A stretch of DNA of 64,000 bases. It comes from Choristoneura fumiferana (Eukaryota > Arthropoda > Insecta > Lepidoptera > Tortricidae). The translations under genes and the position numbers were made by a program. Under the pieces are notes generated by a model, which did no database searches, was not told the origin of the DNA, and worked only from the letters and a program-made list of their open reading frames with translations. Below, in pieces: positions 28,626-40,490 of the stretch; within the stretch, counting starts at the first letter, position 1; the number at the start of each line of letters is the position of its first letter. The stretch covers positions 9,171,083-9,235,082 of the forward strand of contig NC_133490.1 of NCBI RefSeq assembly GCF_025370935.1, given 5' to 3'.

Positions 28626-29734
28626 TAAGCCTGTGAATAAGAAACCAGCAACATATTTACACTTCGAGCGTCTAAAATATCAGCAAGTCTCAAAGGAAAA
28701 CAGAATAAATTAAAAAAGAACGATACCGTACAACATTTATAATTTGATACCTTAGCTAAAGAGGGACATTATTTTTAAATGCCACAAGAATATATTTCAT
28801 AGCAAATATTTAAACATTCTCTTTCCCAAACCTCATTCCATCTTAATATAACGATTAAGAACAACCCGATATCAAAATTTTACACCTCAGACGCAAAGGA
28901 AATTATATCAAAAGTTCCAGAGGTAACGATAAGGTATTTGGTAGAATTAAAATAACACTTCGCCGAGAAAAGTGGTCCCCCACCCCTTTCTCCCCTCGGA
29001 GGGGGACCAATCCCAAGATGGCTTCTTTTAAATGGGGTGGACGGGCGCTGGCCCCTCAAGAATAAAAGTGTACCTTCCAAGCTTCCGTAGATAGATATTG
29101 CGGGGGGGATAAGATTTCCCGCGCTTTGTGCGCGTTCGATTGCGTTCCGAATTTAAATTGAGTTTTGAATTTCGTTTCCAGCGCTAGGCTTTGTTCGAGC
29201 GGCATTTGTTTTTATTTTAGCTCTTGCTGGCTGGTTGTAATATTTACTTTTATTTTTGATTGGATTGGTAATGGCGATCAGCCTTTTAGTTTTTGATTGC
29301 GTAACGTTTACACTGATTTTAATTAACTAACGTAATAAATAAAGTATAAAAAATATTATTGCACTACACTACACACGACATTGCCGAAAACGATTCCAGT
29401 GACAACAAAATCAACTTTCAACTTAAGAACAAACTAAACTCGCGTCATAGACAAAGCGTTTAATTCGGAACGTTCTCGAATAAACCCTACATCGGTGTTT
29501 TAAGGTCGTTAATGACGTTTAGGTATACGGGGTCGTTCACCCTCATACGTGGGTCAACGTATGGGACGTATGTTTTGATTTGGGGAATTTAGGTCAATGT
29601 GTTAAATGGTTCGGGTCACGGATCAAGATGGCGGGAAAATTTAAGACAACTGCGTGTAGCAATACGATTAAAATTTATAATTTGATTGCAATTCAATTAT
29701 AAAGTAGGTACTAGCGTTTGCTAGGTAATCACCC
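28626..29734. other. Intergenic, mostly unique
   Basis: GC-rich patches at 28970-29060 and 29100-29230 (CCCGCGCTTTGTGCGCGTTC) stand out from AT-rich surroundings. No exon found. Confidence 0.35.
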
Positions 29735-29985
29735 AAAGGAAGTGGAAGTGGGCTGGACACATATGCCGCGGGAGTGATGGAAGATGGGGAAAGGCCGTGA
29801 TGGAGTGGAGACTCAGAACCGGGCGGAGAAACGTTGGTAGACAGGAGATGAGGTGGACACGACCTGGTCAAAGTGGCGGGAAAGTGCTGGATGAGGAGAG
29901 CACTGGACCGAGATGAGTGGCGAGCAATGCAGGATGCCTACACTCAGCATTGGGTGGCTATTGGCTGCAGAAGAAGAAGAAGAGC
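29735..29985 (+). mobile_element. LINE ORF2 tail
   Basis: AGTGGAAGTGGGCTGGACAC, GAAACGTTGGTAGACAGGAG and GATGAGTGGCGAGCAATGCA encode the K.KWAGH...R..GR...RW.......W..A..R.EW pattern. The frame is broken. It ends in (GAA)n. Confidence 0.6.
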
Positions 29986-30289
29986 GTTCGCCCGCGATTT
30001 TGTCTATCAATAATTCATCGCTATCCCGGGAACTTTGTAATTTTAGGTAATAAAAACTATTGTACGTCTTTCCTAAGGTCTCAAAGTATCTCCATACGAA
30101 ACTTCATCTGAATCGGTTCAGCGGTTAAGCGGTTTATACCGTAAAAGCAACTTTGCTGAAGACATTTTTTTTTAACAGAACAATATTTTCAATTTTAATG
30201 TATACAGGATTTATTTTTATTATTATTATATTACAGTGATGTAGTGTGTTTTTATGTCAATAAATGTTGTGATTTTGAGTTTGAGTTTG

Positions 30290-30460
30290 AGAACCTGACT
30301 GTGAAACTTGAGGTCCCAGGTTCGATCCCCGATCGTTCGTTCTCGAGTCTTGGACGTTTAATATGTGTAAGTATGTTTATCCGTTGCCTAGTACCCATAG
30401 TATAAGCTTTACTTGGCCTAGATCCATTTGTGTTAACTGTACCATGATATTTATTTATTT
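30290..30460 (+). repeat. SINE-2, 5' truncated
   Basis: AGAACCTGACTGTGAAACTT, box B GGTTCGATCCC, TATGTTTATCCGTTGCCTAG, then a TATTTATTTATT tail. Confidence 0.75.
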
Positions 30461-31384
30461 ATTATGCAAAGAAATATACAAAATGATTTTTAATCGATAA
30501 TCAGGTCTTAAAATATATCAATAACCCGCCAAAAATTACTTCAATAGATCTCACGCGATTACCTTATCTATTCACCCGAACCATTTTACAATCTTGCACA
30601 AAAAATAAACTAAATTTTTAAACATCCACCAAACATTCCAACTTTAAACTGCCAACAAAGACCGTGCACTAAAAACCGCCATTTCTTCGCATAATACCGA
30701 AAGCATAATTAATCGACCGGGGTGCGGGGCCTCCTTAATTGAATCCCCCTTTCGAGAAAAACTTCCCTTCTTATTTTTCCCCTTGCCCCCCTGGGCGACT
30801 ATAAATCCTTGCTAGAGACAGTGGGGAGATACTTTTACCCACAACACTCGCGTAACTTACACCCACGCAATGCATAACCTTGAACCCTTAAGTTAAAGAC
30901 TATAATCAGAGATACAATTAAACTGGCCAGCAATAATAAAGTGGTAATTGTGAAACAAGAAAAACCGTCCGCGATACGTCATTCGAATTCCGCGGGCGAG
31001 TTCCATTTTGGACGGCTTGAATTTTGAATTAGGAATCGATTGAAGAATATCGCTTGTTGTAATGCTGGCTGGTACACTTTACAACGGCGTTTGTGAATTT
31101 TTTTTTGTGATGAAATCGTATTGGAATACTAATTATTTACCGGAGGTCTAAATTAGTTAAAAACAACGAATTTACAGGTTCTGCTCTGCAATCTTTATGC
31201 GACCTTAAGTATTTATTTGGATAATGGTCAGTACTTTGGCGGAGCCCATGTAGAGACTCTAAGAATAAGGGAATATTTTAACAAACTTTTTAAATCCGTA
31301 TACTGTGTGCGAAAGAATGCAAAAAAAGGAAATTCGTCGAAGAGCTAAAGCTAAAGTCATCCACATAGGTAGCTCAAAAAATAA
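30461..31384. other. Intergenic, mostly unique
   Basis: About 30700-30850 has poly-C/poly-G blocks, with CTATAAATCC at 30800-30809. No exon recognised. Confidence 0.35.
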
Positions 31385-31580
31385 AAAAAATGACAATGGG
31401 CGGGCCACATTGCTTGAAGATACATTTAATCATTAGGGGAGAAAGATTTTCTGGTGGCGACAACGAACAGGAAGACGCGTCGGCGGGCCTCCCGCTAGGT
31501 GGACGGACATTGCCGCGGCAGAGTCGCGGGCGACTAGTGGTAGGTAGCAATAGCAAGTGGCATTGGCAACTCAACAGTTG
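31385..31580 (+). mobile_element. LINE ORF2 tail
   Basis: GACAATGGGCGGGCCACATT and GGCGGGCCTCCCGCTAGGTG correspond to the W.GH and VGRPP.RW motifs of the 52735 copy. The frame is broken. Confidence 0.55.
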
Positions 31581-31924
31581 CCACTTATTGCGGCGTTGTA
31601 AGGAGGAGGCTTTTATACATAATGTAAATCTAGAGTTAACTAATATAGAATAAGGTACTGTAAACTAACACTTATGGACATGGTCTGAATTAAATGTTTT
31701 TCAATTTGAATTTATTCAACAGTGGACGACTTTTTAACTAACTTTCGAATCATGAAAGCAAATTCTAACCACGGTCGTTGCACTATTCGAATTCCGAAAC
31801 TTGAGTAGATACATAGAAATAGGTAAATAATTTGATTTATATAAGTATTATAATATTTTGTTCATGTGATGTTTAAAATACATCTATATTCCCATGTTTT
31901 CTTTGGTTGTGTCGTGTAATAGAA
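31581..31924. other. No gene seen
   Basis: AT-rich unique sequence. Confidence 0.4.
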
Positions 31925-32115
31925 AGTACCTGGGTGACCGAGCTCCGCTCGGACTGAAACTCGGTAACCAGCGTTTTCCCAGAAATAAGACCAAGCTAGA
32001 CCGATTTTTCATCCCCTACATACCAAATATCATCAAAATCGTTGGAGCCGTCTCTGAGATTCTAATTATATATTTTTTTATGAGTATATAAACAAGAATT
32101 GCTCATTTAAAGGTA
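31925..32115 (+). repeat. REP-C copy
   Basis: TACCTGGGTGACCGAGCTCC through CAGCGTTTTCCCAGAAATAA to ATCGTTGGAGCCGTCTCTGA and AACAAGAATTGCTC. Confidence 0.7.
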
Positions 32116-32443
32116 TTAAATAGAACGTTCTGAAATACGGCAGTATATTGGTCATATTTTACAAACACAAATAAATATACATTATAAAGTAGGTTAACGA
32201 TTTCGGAGTAGGTAAGTGAAGTACCTATTTTTAGACAAACAGTTGAGTAAAACTATTTTTAACCGATGAAAAATACGGAGGAGGTTCTCAAGTCGACGCG
32301 TATTTTTTTACGCATTTTTTTTACAGAGTAGTCCGAATTTGATAATTATTTTTTTATTGGAAAGGCTATATCCCGAAATTGGTCCCATATAAATTTGGAA
32401 AAAAACCCTGCTCTAAGGATGGGAAAAAATTATAATATAAAAA

Positions 32444-32721
32444 CTTTTCAATAAACAAATTAAACCGCCTAAAAACTGAAAAGCAAAAAATAATAAACCT
32501 TTTTTTATTTAACCTTAATCTAGGTACCATTGCAGTTTGAAGTCGGTGTCTCAGCACGAGCCAGGAGGAACGATAGAAGCCCATCAGGTAGACGATTTAG
32601 GTCCACTCCTGGTGGCTAGTGCTGAGGCACCGACTTCAAACTGGTACCTAGATTAAGGTTAAATAAAAAAAGGTTTTTTCTTTTTTGCTTTTCCGTTTTT
32701 CGGCGCTTTAATTTTTTTGAA
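32444..32721. mobile_element. Long fold-back (inverted repeat) element
   Basis: Two arms of roughly 120 bp, 32444-32575 and 32605-32721, face each other around a loop of about 30 bases. The inner parts (GTTTGAAGTCGGTG and complement, GGTACCTAGATTAAGGTTAA-type blocks) are nearly identical. The outer parts (ATTAAACCGCC/GGCGCTTTAAT) are more diverged. Confidence 0.75.
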
Positions 32722-32794
32722 AGTCCCCCTAAGGGTAGGATTTTTTGGTTTATAACGCAAAGCGATGTCACCATATTTTTAACGTTTGTTTTTA

Positions 32795-32960
32795 ACCGAC
32801 GCAAAAAGAGGGGTGTTATAAGTTTGACCGCTATGTGTGTCTGTCTGTCGGTCTGTCTGCACCATAGCTCTTAAAAGGGTAGACCGGTTTGAATGTGGTT
32901 TTTTTTATTTGAAATCACGTTTTCTAGCGGTCTCTGAAGAATATCATAGTTACCTACGAA
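32795..32960 (+). repeat. REP-B copy
   Basis: CGACGCAAAAAGAGGGGTGT and TATAAGTTTGACCGCTATGT to CACGTTTTCTAGCGG. Confidence 0.7.
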
Positions 32961-33469
32961 AAAACCCTTACTTATTCAACGTAAAATAATATAAGATAAT
33001 ATTCATCCTTAGAAACTCAGATCTTTATATATCATTCCAAAAAAAAGTAATAACAATACAATTTTCTCCGCCGCTTCCTTGATTTAAGAAGGGTAACTTT
33101 TTAGGGGTCGCAAATACCCCTTCAGGGGTCGACATCCACTTTACTCAGACCCCCGGCCCCGTACACACTTCTTCTGAGACTTGGAGACGTTAGGGCTCAA
33201 GCTAAGTCGGTTCCTTTAAGGGGGTGGCGGGGGTAAAAGAAGGAATAAATGAAGGCCCCTGTTTTAAATTGCTAAGACGAGGGGGAGCTTTGTGTTGTTC
33301 TTTAATTTTGTTTAGGTACATTTTTATAGGTGTACTGTTTCAGGGGAAGATGCTACTTTTTCTGTTCTGGAATTTTCGAGAAAATTTTACTGACATTTTG
33401 TTTTTGATTGAAATAATGTTGTCATGTATATGATGTAGGTTTATACTTAGGTTTAAAAATAAAATCAAT
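32961..33469. other. No gene seen
   Basis: C-rich patch at 33100-33240 (CAGACCCCCGGCCCCGTACA); otherwise AT-rich. Confidence 0.4.
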
Positions 33470-33745
33470 GGGATGGTGGAAGCAAGGGGTTGTAAAAGTG
33501 GACATTCTCGCTCGGTGGTGGTGGAGGTGGTGCTCGCTAATCCTGCCGTGAAGCAGCAGTGCTTGCACTGTTGTGTTTCGGCGTGGAGAGTAAGACTGCC
33601 GGTGAAATTACTGGCACTTGAGGTATCCCATCTTAGGCCTCTAGGTTGGCAACTCATCTGCAATACCCCTGGTTTTGCAGATGTTTATGGGCGGCGGTGA
33701 TCTCTTACCATCAGGACCCCACAGCTAGTCGAATAAAAAAAAATA
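33470..33745 (+). repeat. REP-D, SINE/LINE-like retroposon
   Basis: GGCGTGGAGAGTAAGACTGC, GAGGTATCCCATCTTAGGCC and GATGTTTATGGGCGGCGGTG run to an A-rich end (AGTCGAATAAAAAAAA). The 3' part recurs at 53160-53265. Confidence 0.65.
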
Positions 33746-33819
33746 CTACGACAGCAATTAGTGCAACTCCTAAAAGTTGATTAGGTATTGACCTAGATAT
33801 ACTCGTATTGCAATTCAAT

Positions 33820-33960
33820 GCAGAGCAATGACTCTATTTAACACCAGAATATATTAAGCAATGCAGAAAACAGATATATAGAAAAAACACAAGTTAAGGA
33901 ATCGGAATAAGCGCCCTTATCTCTTATTAAAATAAAATGTTTAAAATTCAATGAAATAAG
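33820..33960 (-). repeat. REP-H copy, minus
   Basis: GCAGAAAACAGATATATAGA and AGCGCCCTTATCTCTTATTA match 21125-21310. Confidence 0.5.
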
Positions 33961-34494
33961 GAATAGACATTTTAATTATTTTATTTTTCGTTTAACATGT
34001 TGTTCCTATTGCATAAATTTGACTTAGATTTATATTCTTGCTTTGCTTATAATTATTTTTATTGAATTGAACTTGAATTTGACATTGTTAATTCTATGTT
34101 TTATTTTCGGCTGACAATTTATTGTAATATGATTTATTTTTTGTATACATTTGACGATCCTTTTGTGAATTTCTTGTAATTAACTGACATGTGTTTATAA
34201 TGTATTTTTCAAAAGGTACTTAATAAATCTAATTTATGTGACTTTTTAACACGAAACTGTATGTATTGATACAATTTTTGATTCAAGTTGATGTCCCGTC
34301 ACTTTTCAGCATAAAATGTATTTATTTATTTTTTGTGAAATTACGAAATTTTCGTTAAACATCAAATCTTTGAGGTAAGGTAGTGGGCTAAAACATAAAA
34401 ATATTTCTGTCAGAAACTATTATATGTTTTTAGAGGAGGAGGTACTTATTCGAGACTGATTTGATTATCCAACTTTCTTACATATATTTAGGAA
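33961..34494. other. No gene seen
   Basis: Very AT-rich unique sequence. Confidence 0.4.
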
Positions 34495-34670
34495 TAATAC
34501 GAATGTTTGTTCCCGAGTCTTTGTATGTTTAATATGTATTTATTTATCTCCATAGGTACGTATCTTTATTCATCGCCTAGTACCCAATGCGCAAGCTTTG
34601 CTTGGTTTGGGACTAGCTCAATGGGTGTCAAATTGTCCCATGACCAATAAATTATTTACTATAGAAAACT
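34495..34670 (+). repeat. SINE-2 3' part
   Basis: AATACGAATGTTTGTTCCCG to GGTTTGGGACTAGCTCAATG and GTCAAATTGTCCC. The tRNA-like head is absent. Confidence 0.7.
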
Positions 34671-35351
34671 ATTTAGAGGTGTTTACTCAAACGACCGTCC
34701 GAGCGTCAACATTCGCTGAAGATGTCTCAGAGAGAGATGAAACACGTAGGCACGGAATATATAATAGTACTAACGTAAGTACCTACTAAATAGTACTGGC
34801 GTAGGTATAAAAATAATTATTATTGTGGTGGCGGTTTTGGTTATACCCGTAGGTTTAGTCTGTTGCGTTTGTGTTGAATATTTTATCTTGAAAGCAGAAG
34901 GCGGGAAAATTAATTACATGATAACTGTTCAATGCGCAGCCATTTTGCATAGTTTGACCACACTGCTTCTAAATGCAAAACAAGATTCTCTATTTTATTT
35001 CAAATTGGGTAGTGCCTAATCTTTTTTACATCCGTAAAGGATTTAAATGTCCATTTTAATCCCAGAATGCAGTAAAATAATGCATTAGAGTTACAGTAGA
35101 TACTACTAAAGTTTATTCATCATCATCGTCATTATCGTCATCATCGTCGTAGGACGTCTACTGTCGGACATAGGTCTCCCAAATAACCGTAAACCCGCGT
35201 ATTTAAAGATGTGGACGTCCTACGCTACGCTTGCCGATCCGCTAAAATAATCTCATCAAAAACATAAATGTGAAATGAGAACCAAGTTCAATATTCAGAA
35301 TATGCGTCGTCGCTGACTTCGACGACAAAATTGAGATCTTTTTCAACTGCT
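34671..35351. other. No gene seen
   Basis: A (TCA/TCG)-rich run at 35115-35150 is followed by a REP-G-like fragment (GGACGTCTACTGTCGGACAT) to about 35215. Confidence 0.4.
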
Positions 35352-35516
35352 GTGCCCTTAGTGTAAGTTTTAAGTTACAAAATACGTCTCGATCGCGTTT
35401 GCGCCTACAGCGCCTCTAGCGGAACGTTTGGGATGTTCGTGTTTCCATACAAATTGAGATTTTAACGCGAACGCGATCGAGACGTATTTTGTACCGAAAA
35501 CTTACACTTAGGGCAC
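35352..35516. mobile_element. 165-bp MITE with 52-bp inverted repeats
   Basis: The termini GTGCCCTTAGTGTAAGTTTT and its complement, then ACAAAATACGTCTCGATCGC and complement, pair over 35352-35403 and 35466-35516 with few mismatches. The interior has GCGCCTCTAGCGGAACGTTT. No ORF. Confidence 0.75.
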
Positions 35517-35520
35517 TGGA

Positions 35521-37017
35521 ACTTATAGTTTACGCGTGCGTAGCCGCGAGTAAACAATTGTCGAAAATATATCTGGGTGTAAATAGAATTTATTCCCAAA
35601 AATAATATCTAAATAAATATATCTAATCCATGGTATATTTAAAAATGCCTACAATTCCTACCCCAGCCATCTTCCCCTCGATAAAAGGTATATACCATAT
35701 AGACACAAAGAGGGAGAAAAATCCACTCAGTCACATTAAAAGATATAATTAAGGTGGGGGGGCGCCCCTTGGGGAAACTCGCCTTCTTTTGACGTTTTAA
35801 AGGGGCTTTTCTTATACCCCTTGAACGCGGAGTTGAAAATGTCTGGAATAGTTTTTTTTTTATTTGAAAGTGCCTGACGGTTATTTGTCTGTTTGTACAT
35901 ATTATATTCGTCTGTTTATATGTACCGTCTATCGCAGGTTGTAACGTACAAATCATGATTGCTATAAATTGGCTGGCAGTTACGAGAACTAAATTTTTTT
36001 CATGAAAATAGAGTCAATAATCGAGATATTGTTTATGGGTCCTTGCCGTAGCATTATGCTGAGTGGTGCCCAATTTACACTACTTCATTTGGTTTTTTTC
36101 TTTTTAAACATATTTTCCTGTACATTGAATATTTGTAAACAAATGTGTCTGTCTGTCTCTTTCTCTCTCATAAAATAAGCTTCCAAGAGAGTTATAATCT
36201 GCTTTTACTACGAGCTCATTTGCTTAATTCGTGGTTACCCACTCAATGGTGTTAGCCTTAGGTGGATAGCTCAGTTCAAAAAGTTAACCCTTCCAGAGCC
36301 AAGCTCTTGACAGAGATGAGTGGCAGAAAGAAGCAAAAACCCTTGCCTAGCAGTAAGAAAATGTATAAGTTACTCAAAAAAAAAAATGAGAAGCCACATC
36401 AACTTGAGCTATGGCGGCGTTCGCGGCCCCCAAACGTCGTTTAGACGCTTATAATTGCCGCAGGAGAAGCGAACTTTTATGCACGTCGCTCAAACGTCTA
36501 TTAATAGAACATACCTATAAAAGAGTAGCAATACAACGAATAACAAAACTGTGCAAGACACAAGTTTAGCAGCATAAGATTTGTTGAAGTTCTCAGAGGT
36601 GCGTAGATCTTTCTAAGTTCACACAGGATAGAGAGCTAGTAAATTTTTCAATCTTGGACGGGCGGAAAGCCGTAGGTTAAAGCAAGTAACTTTACAACCG
36701 CGTTAACCAGACTACATCGGTTTTTCCTTGATTTCTATTAACAGCGTCAGGCGACTCTGGTCATTGATAGAAAACTACCCGGTACCTAATAAACTTTTTG
36801 GCCAGATTGAAAAAACAATTCGTCATACGTATTTAACTTCACAGTATTATGTTTAATTGTTTTAAGTTAAATAAATTAATAAAAAAGTCATAAAAAGGGA
36901 GTCTCTGACCATGGGGCAAATCCAAGGTCCGATTCTACTTGCATAACTGAGCTACTTTTGTTCTGCAACTTTTTAAAAATATGATCACTGTTAATTTTAA
37001 TTTTTTCATATAGATTA
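35521..37017. other. No gene seen
   Basis: A GC block at 35755-35835, a REP-E-like scrap (GTAGCATTATGCTGAGTGGT, 36048-36067) and otherwise AT-rich unique DNA. The 60-residue ORF at 36262 shows no known motif. Confidence 0.35.
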
Positions 37018-37063
37018 AATGTGATTTTCACATTACAAATGTGTGTAATGTGAAAATCACATT
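37018..37063. repeat. Perfect 20-bp inverted repeat
   Basis: AATGTGATTTTCACATTACA (37018-37037), loop AATGTG, then the exact complement to 37063. Confidence 0.9.
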
Positions 37064-37129
37064 ATGTTTATCTAAGAGATGTCAAATAAATGTCAAAAAT
37101 TATTTAAAGGCCCTAGAGACAGTGACAAC

Positions 37130-37280
37130 ACCGCCAAAGTCAAAGTCAAAATATCTTAATTCAATATAGGCTATAACAAGCACTTATGAATGTCAAAAAA
37201 AAGTACCACCGGTTCGGAAAAACCTCTGTTGTGAAGAATCCGACAAGAAACTGAACGAGGTATATTTTTTTAAACAGATT
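37130..37280 (-). repeat. REP-F copy, minus
   Basis: AGTCAAAATATCTTAATTCA, TACCACCGGTTCGGAAAAAC and CTGAACGAGGTATATTTTTT are the reverse of 4305-4440. Confidence 0.6.
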
Positions 37281-37499
37281 TACAATATTTTTAAATGATA
37301 TCTATTACATCACAAGTATTTAACACAACTTTATTTTTAACACCGTAGGTTCGCTATTGGAAGGGATCGCTAATGCGGATCGGAATTATTTCCAAATATC
37401 CCTGTCCATAATATATTATCTTTAACTTTATACTACGCCTTAGATATTAATGTCTTCTTGACAATAGATCTGAATTTTGTATCCGTTTCATTTGAAAAC

Positions 37500-37795
37500 A
37501 CAAACTGAAATATAGATGCACAGAAAAACCAGAAAAAATAGACCAGCACTGGGAATCGAACCCAGGTCCTCGGCATTCCGTGCCACGTGCTATAACCGCT
37601 ACACCACTGCTGGACAACGGTACAGACACGAATTCCTCTATGCACCACATATCTCAGCTTGTTTGTTTCTTATTTAGCCACTTAAGCAGTGACGCTAGCG
37701 ACATGAGAGTGCTGGTCTTATTTTTCTGGTTTTTCTGGTTTTACGGGATGACCGTTAAAGTAAAAATTTGGAATTGAAATAAAAAATACAAAAAG
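37500..37795 (-). repeat. SINE-1 copy, minus, plus an inverted tail scrap
   Basis: The minus tRNA-like core is at 37543-37615 with the leader to about 37700. From 37706 a plus-orientation scrap of the same family follows (TGCTGGTCTTATTTTTCTGG to TTTACGGGATGACCGTTAAA). Confidence 0.8.
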
Positions 37796-37854
37796 ATTTT
37801 TTCCCATCGCCATGTCGGATACACTGATTTAACGATTAAATATTGAGAATCAAT

Positions 37855-37965
37855 GATCCTCATCTCAGCCATAGGACGTCCACTGTTCTACATAGGCATA
37901 GGCCTCCCCATAGACCTCCTGTTGCTTCGGTTGGAAGCGGCTTGCATCCACCGTAACCCGCGTTG
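37855..37965 (+). repeat. REP-G copy
   Basis: AGGACGTCCACTGTTCTACA, CGGTTGGAAGCGGCTTGCAT and CCGTAACCCGCG. Confidence 0.5.
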
Positions 37966-40451
37966 AGGATCAATAAATTATCAAAGTTCAAGTTATTTGA
38001 AAATGTTACAAAACAAAAGTTTAGTTATATGAGTAGAATCAAACCTTGAATTTCCAGCCCAACGGTCAGAGATATCCTTTATAGGGGTTTGTTGACCAAA
38101 AGAATATCGCGATATATTATAAGACTATTAGTATCGTTATCGTGCGATTCATTTATCGAATCTCACTTACGATTATCTTTACGAGTTTTTTTAATGGCTT
38201 TCACTCTTGCCGCTTTAGCCACCAAACGTGACATGAATGTCAAAGCTGTCAAAGAACCTAACAATACAAGCACCAACTAAGCTGTAACAGAACCTTAATT
38301 TTCATTTAATATTTCGTTTTCTAGATTTTTTAACTGTACAACGGGAAAACCTACTAGACTAGGATACTGGCAAAAGTTGTCCACCACGGGACACGGCATT
38401 TAAAAAAAAAAATGGTTTGCATTTTTCCATAGCCAAAAACAGTCAACGCTCCTTCGACTTTGTAACTGGCCATAAATAAAAAGAATAAAATCATACACCC
38501 ATTACAACAAACAAGCAAACTCCGAGCGAATTTAAAAAGAGAACGTTTGTCTTTCAAATTGACGGGCGCCAGGGGACGTGTCAACAGAAAAACCGTTAAA
38601 AAGGCGGGAAAAACCGGTAAAAAGGAGGGGAAATAAGGAAAAAGTGTAGAACCGGGTATTATCCTTGTTAATTTCCCTGGCTAATTTAATTCTCGCCTAA
38701 TTCTATTTGCTGAGCAAAACGGGGAGTGATAATTGAGGGACAGTTTTTTTGCGACGGAAAAGAAAAAAGGGGTTTTAACCGCACGTTAAGTGTTTCCTTT
38801 TTTAAGCCGTGGGAATTCCGGAGGATGGGAAATAAAGGTTTTTCTGGAGTATTGAGTTTTATGTGGCGATGTTTTTTTTATGAATCTTTACGATATCTGT
38901 AGCTAATTCAAATTATTTAAAGAAACTTAGAATAGTAGCTTTCTGACTTTTCAGACTTTATGTGGCTATAATTTCATTTGGATTTTTACGGTGAAGGAAA
39001 AACATCGTGCTGAAACCGAAAATGATGAAATTAAAAAGTTTAAAAGGTAAGTACCTAAGGTTTTTTTAAGCAGCGATAGTTTTTTAAAACATAATAGATC
39101 TCCCCGAAAATCTCTACAACTAGAACACGTAAAAAGGTAAACTGGAAGAGATCTCTCTAAGCGATAAGGCCGCCTATTGTTTATCCTGTAATTTTCTCTC
39201 TATGTACTAGTTTTCTGTAACACTTACTATTGTGGCGTACAATAAAGAGTCATTGTATTGTATTGTACATACCTACATAATAACTTAGGTTTTAAGAAAA
39301 TTTTACATTTACAAATTACCTGAAGATTTAACACTTTCACTATAAAACTTAACATTGAAAAACACGACAGCCACACAACACTACAACACCCAAACTGACC
39401 ACCGGTCATCCGAAAAATAATAGTAACTATAAAACCCCTTTTTAAAAAATACCGGTTTTCGCATTACCGGGGTAAAGTGACCGGGGGTCACTTCTTTGTG
39501 TCACCGGTCAACTCTTTGTCCTACCGGTCAATCTGGTTTGCTGACCTTCCTTATCCTTTAGTAGAGAGCAGCTGCCACTTACCGGTTTGTCAAAACGGTA
39601 TTGTGGCAAGAATGAGCGAAGCAGTGAACGTGTTAAGCAGATGTTCGTTTCGGAAAAAATAGTAAAAAGTTTTTGGGGTACGTAATGCATTTTGATGAAT
39701 CGATAATACAAATAATGGATTGGTTTCCAGTGATTCGAACTAGATTCGGCCTTAAGTGTCATTTTGAAGTTGCGAGAACTAGCATGCGAGTGCGCATAGA
39801 GTTACAGTTTAAAACATACAGCCCTGTAACAGTCGTACGGACAGTGTTAGTTTAGTTACTGACTGTTATGTTCTTGGAGGAGGAATGTAAAACCAAGAAT
39901 TGTTTCAAAAATAAGTTAAAAACATGGTTGATAAACTCTTTCCACACAAAAATTGTTAGTTTAGTCAGTACCTATTAGTTTTGTATAATGTAATGTACTG
40001 TAACTATTGTGCACAATATTGGCAATTTGGCGAAATACTTCTTATGATAAAATGAGTATATTCATATTTTACAATAAAAACAAAACTTCTTAAGATAAAT
40101 GTAATTTAAAAAGAATATGTAAATTGTCACTAGTGCACTAACCGGCTGAATTTTATCAAGAGCTACGGAAAAATTATTCATTTGCTGCGCTGAAAGCGTT
40201 GAAAGACAAGTTAGTTACAGTCTTCTCTAACTAACATTAACGTTAAAATCGGAAATATCTAGATCGTACGACCAGTTGACGAAGTTTGTTGCAGAGTATG
40301 ATTTGTATTTATTGGTGTTTGTAAATAATTATTTTTATTTATAGAAACCAGAATGTTAGTGTCGCTCGGGACTCGTCGGTTATAGTTTCAGATTTGTCCA
40401 TTGACCGAACTAATATACGCATCCTGCGGATAGATCATAATTAAATATACT
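37966..40451. other. Intergenic, no gene seen
   Basis: A G-rich block at 38570-38850 (AAAAGGCGGGAAAAACCGGT and similar), a REP-H scrap at 39226-39270 and repeated CACCGGTCAAC/TACCGGTCAAT motifs at 39455-39535. The frame at 39869-39975 ends like a retrotransposon ORF (FKNKLKTWLINSF), which is weak. Confidence 0.35.
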
Positions 40452-40490
40452 AGCTGTTGCCCGCGGCTTCTCTCGCGTTAAAGTTGGGGT
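40452..40490 (-). mobile_element. HEL 3' end, minus
   Basis: ACTAGCTGTTGCCCGCGGCT followed by TCTCTCGCG is the terminal CTAGT and hairpin in reverse. Confidence 0.5.
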
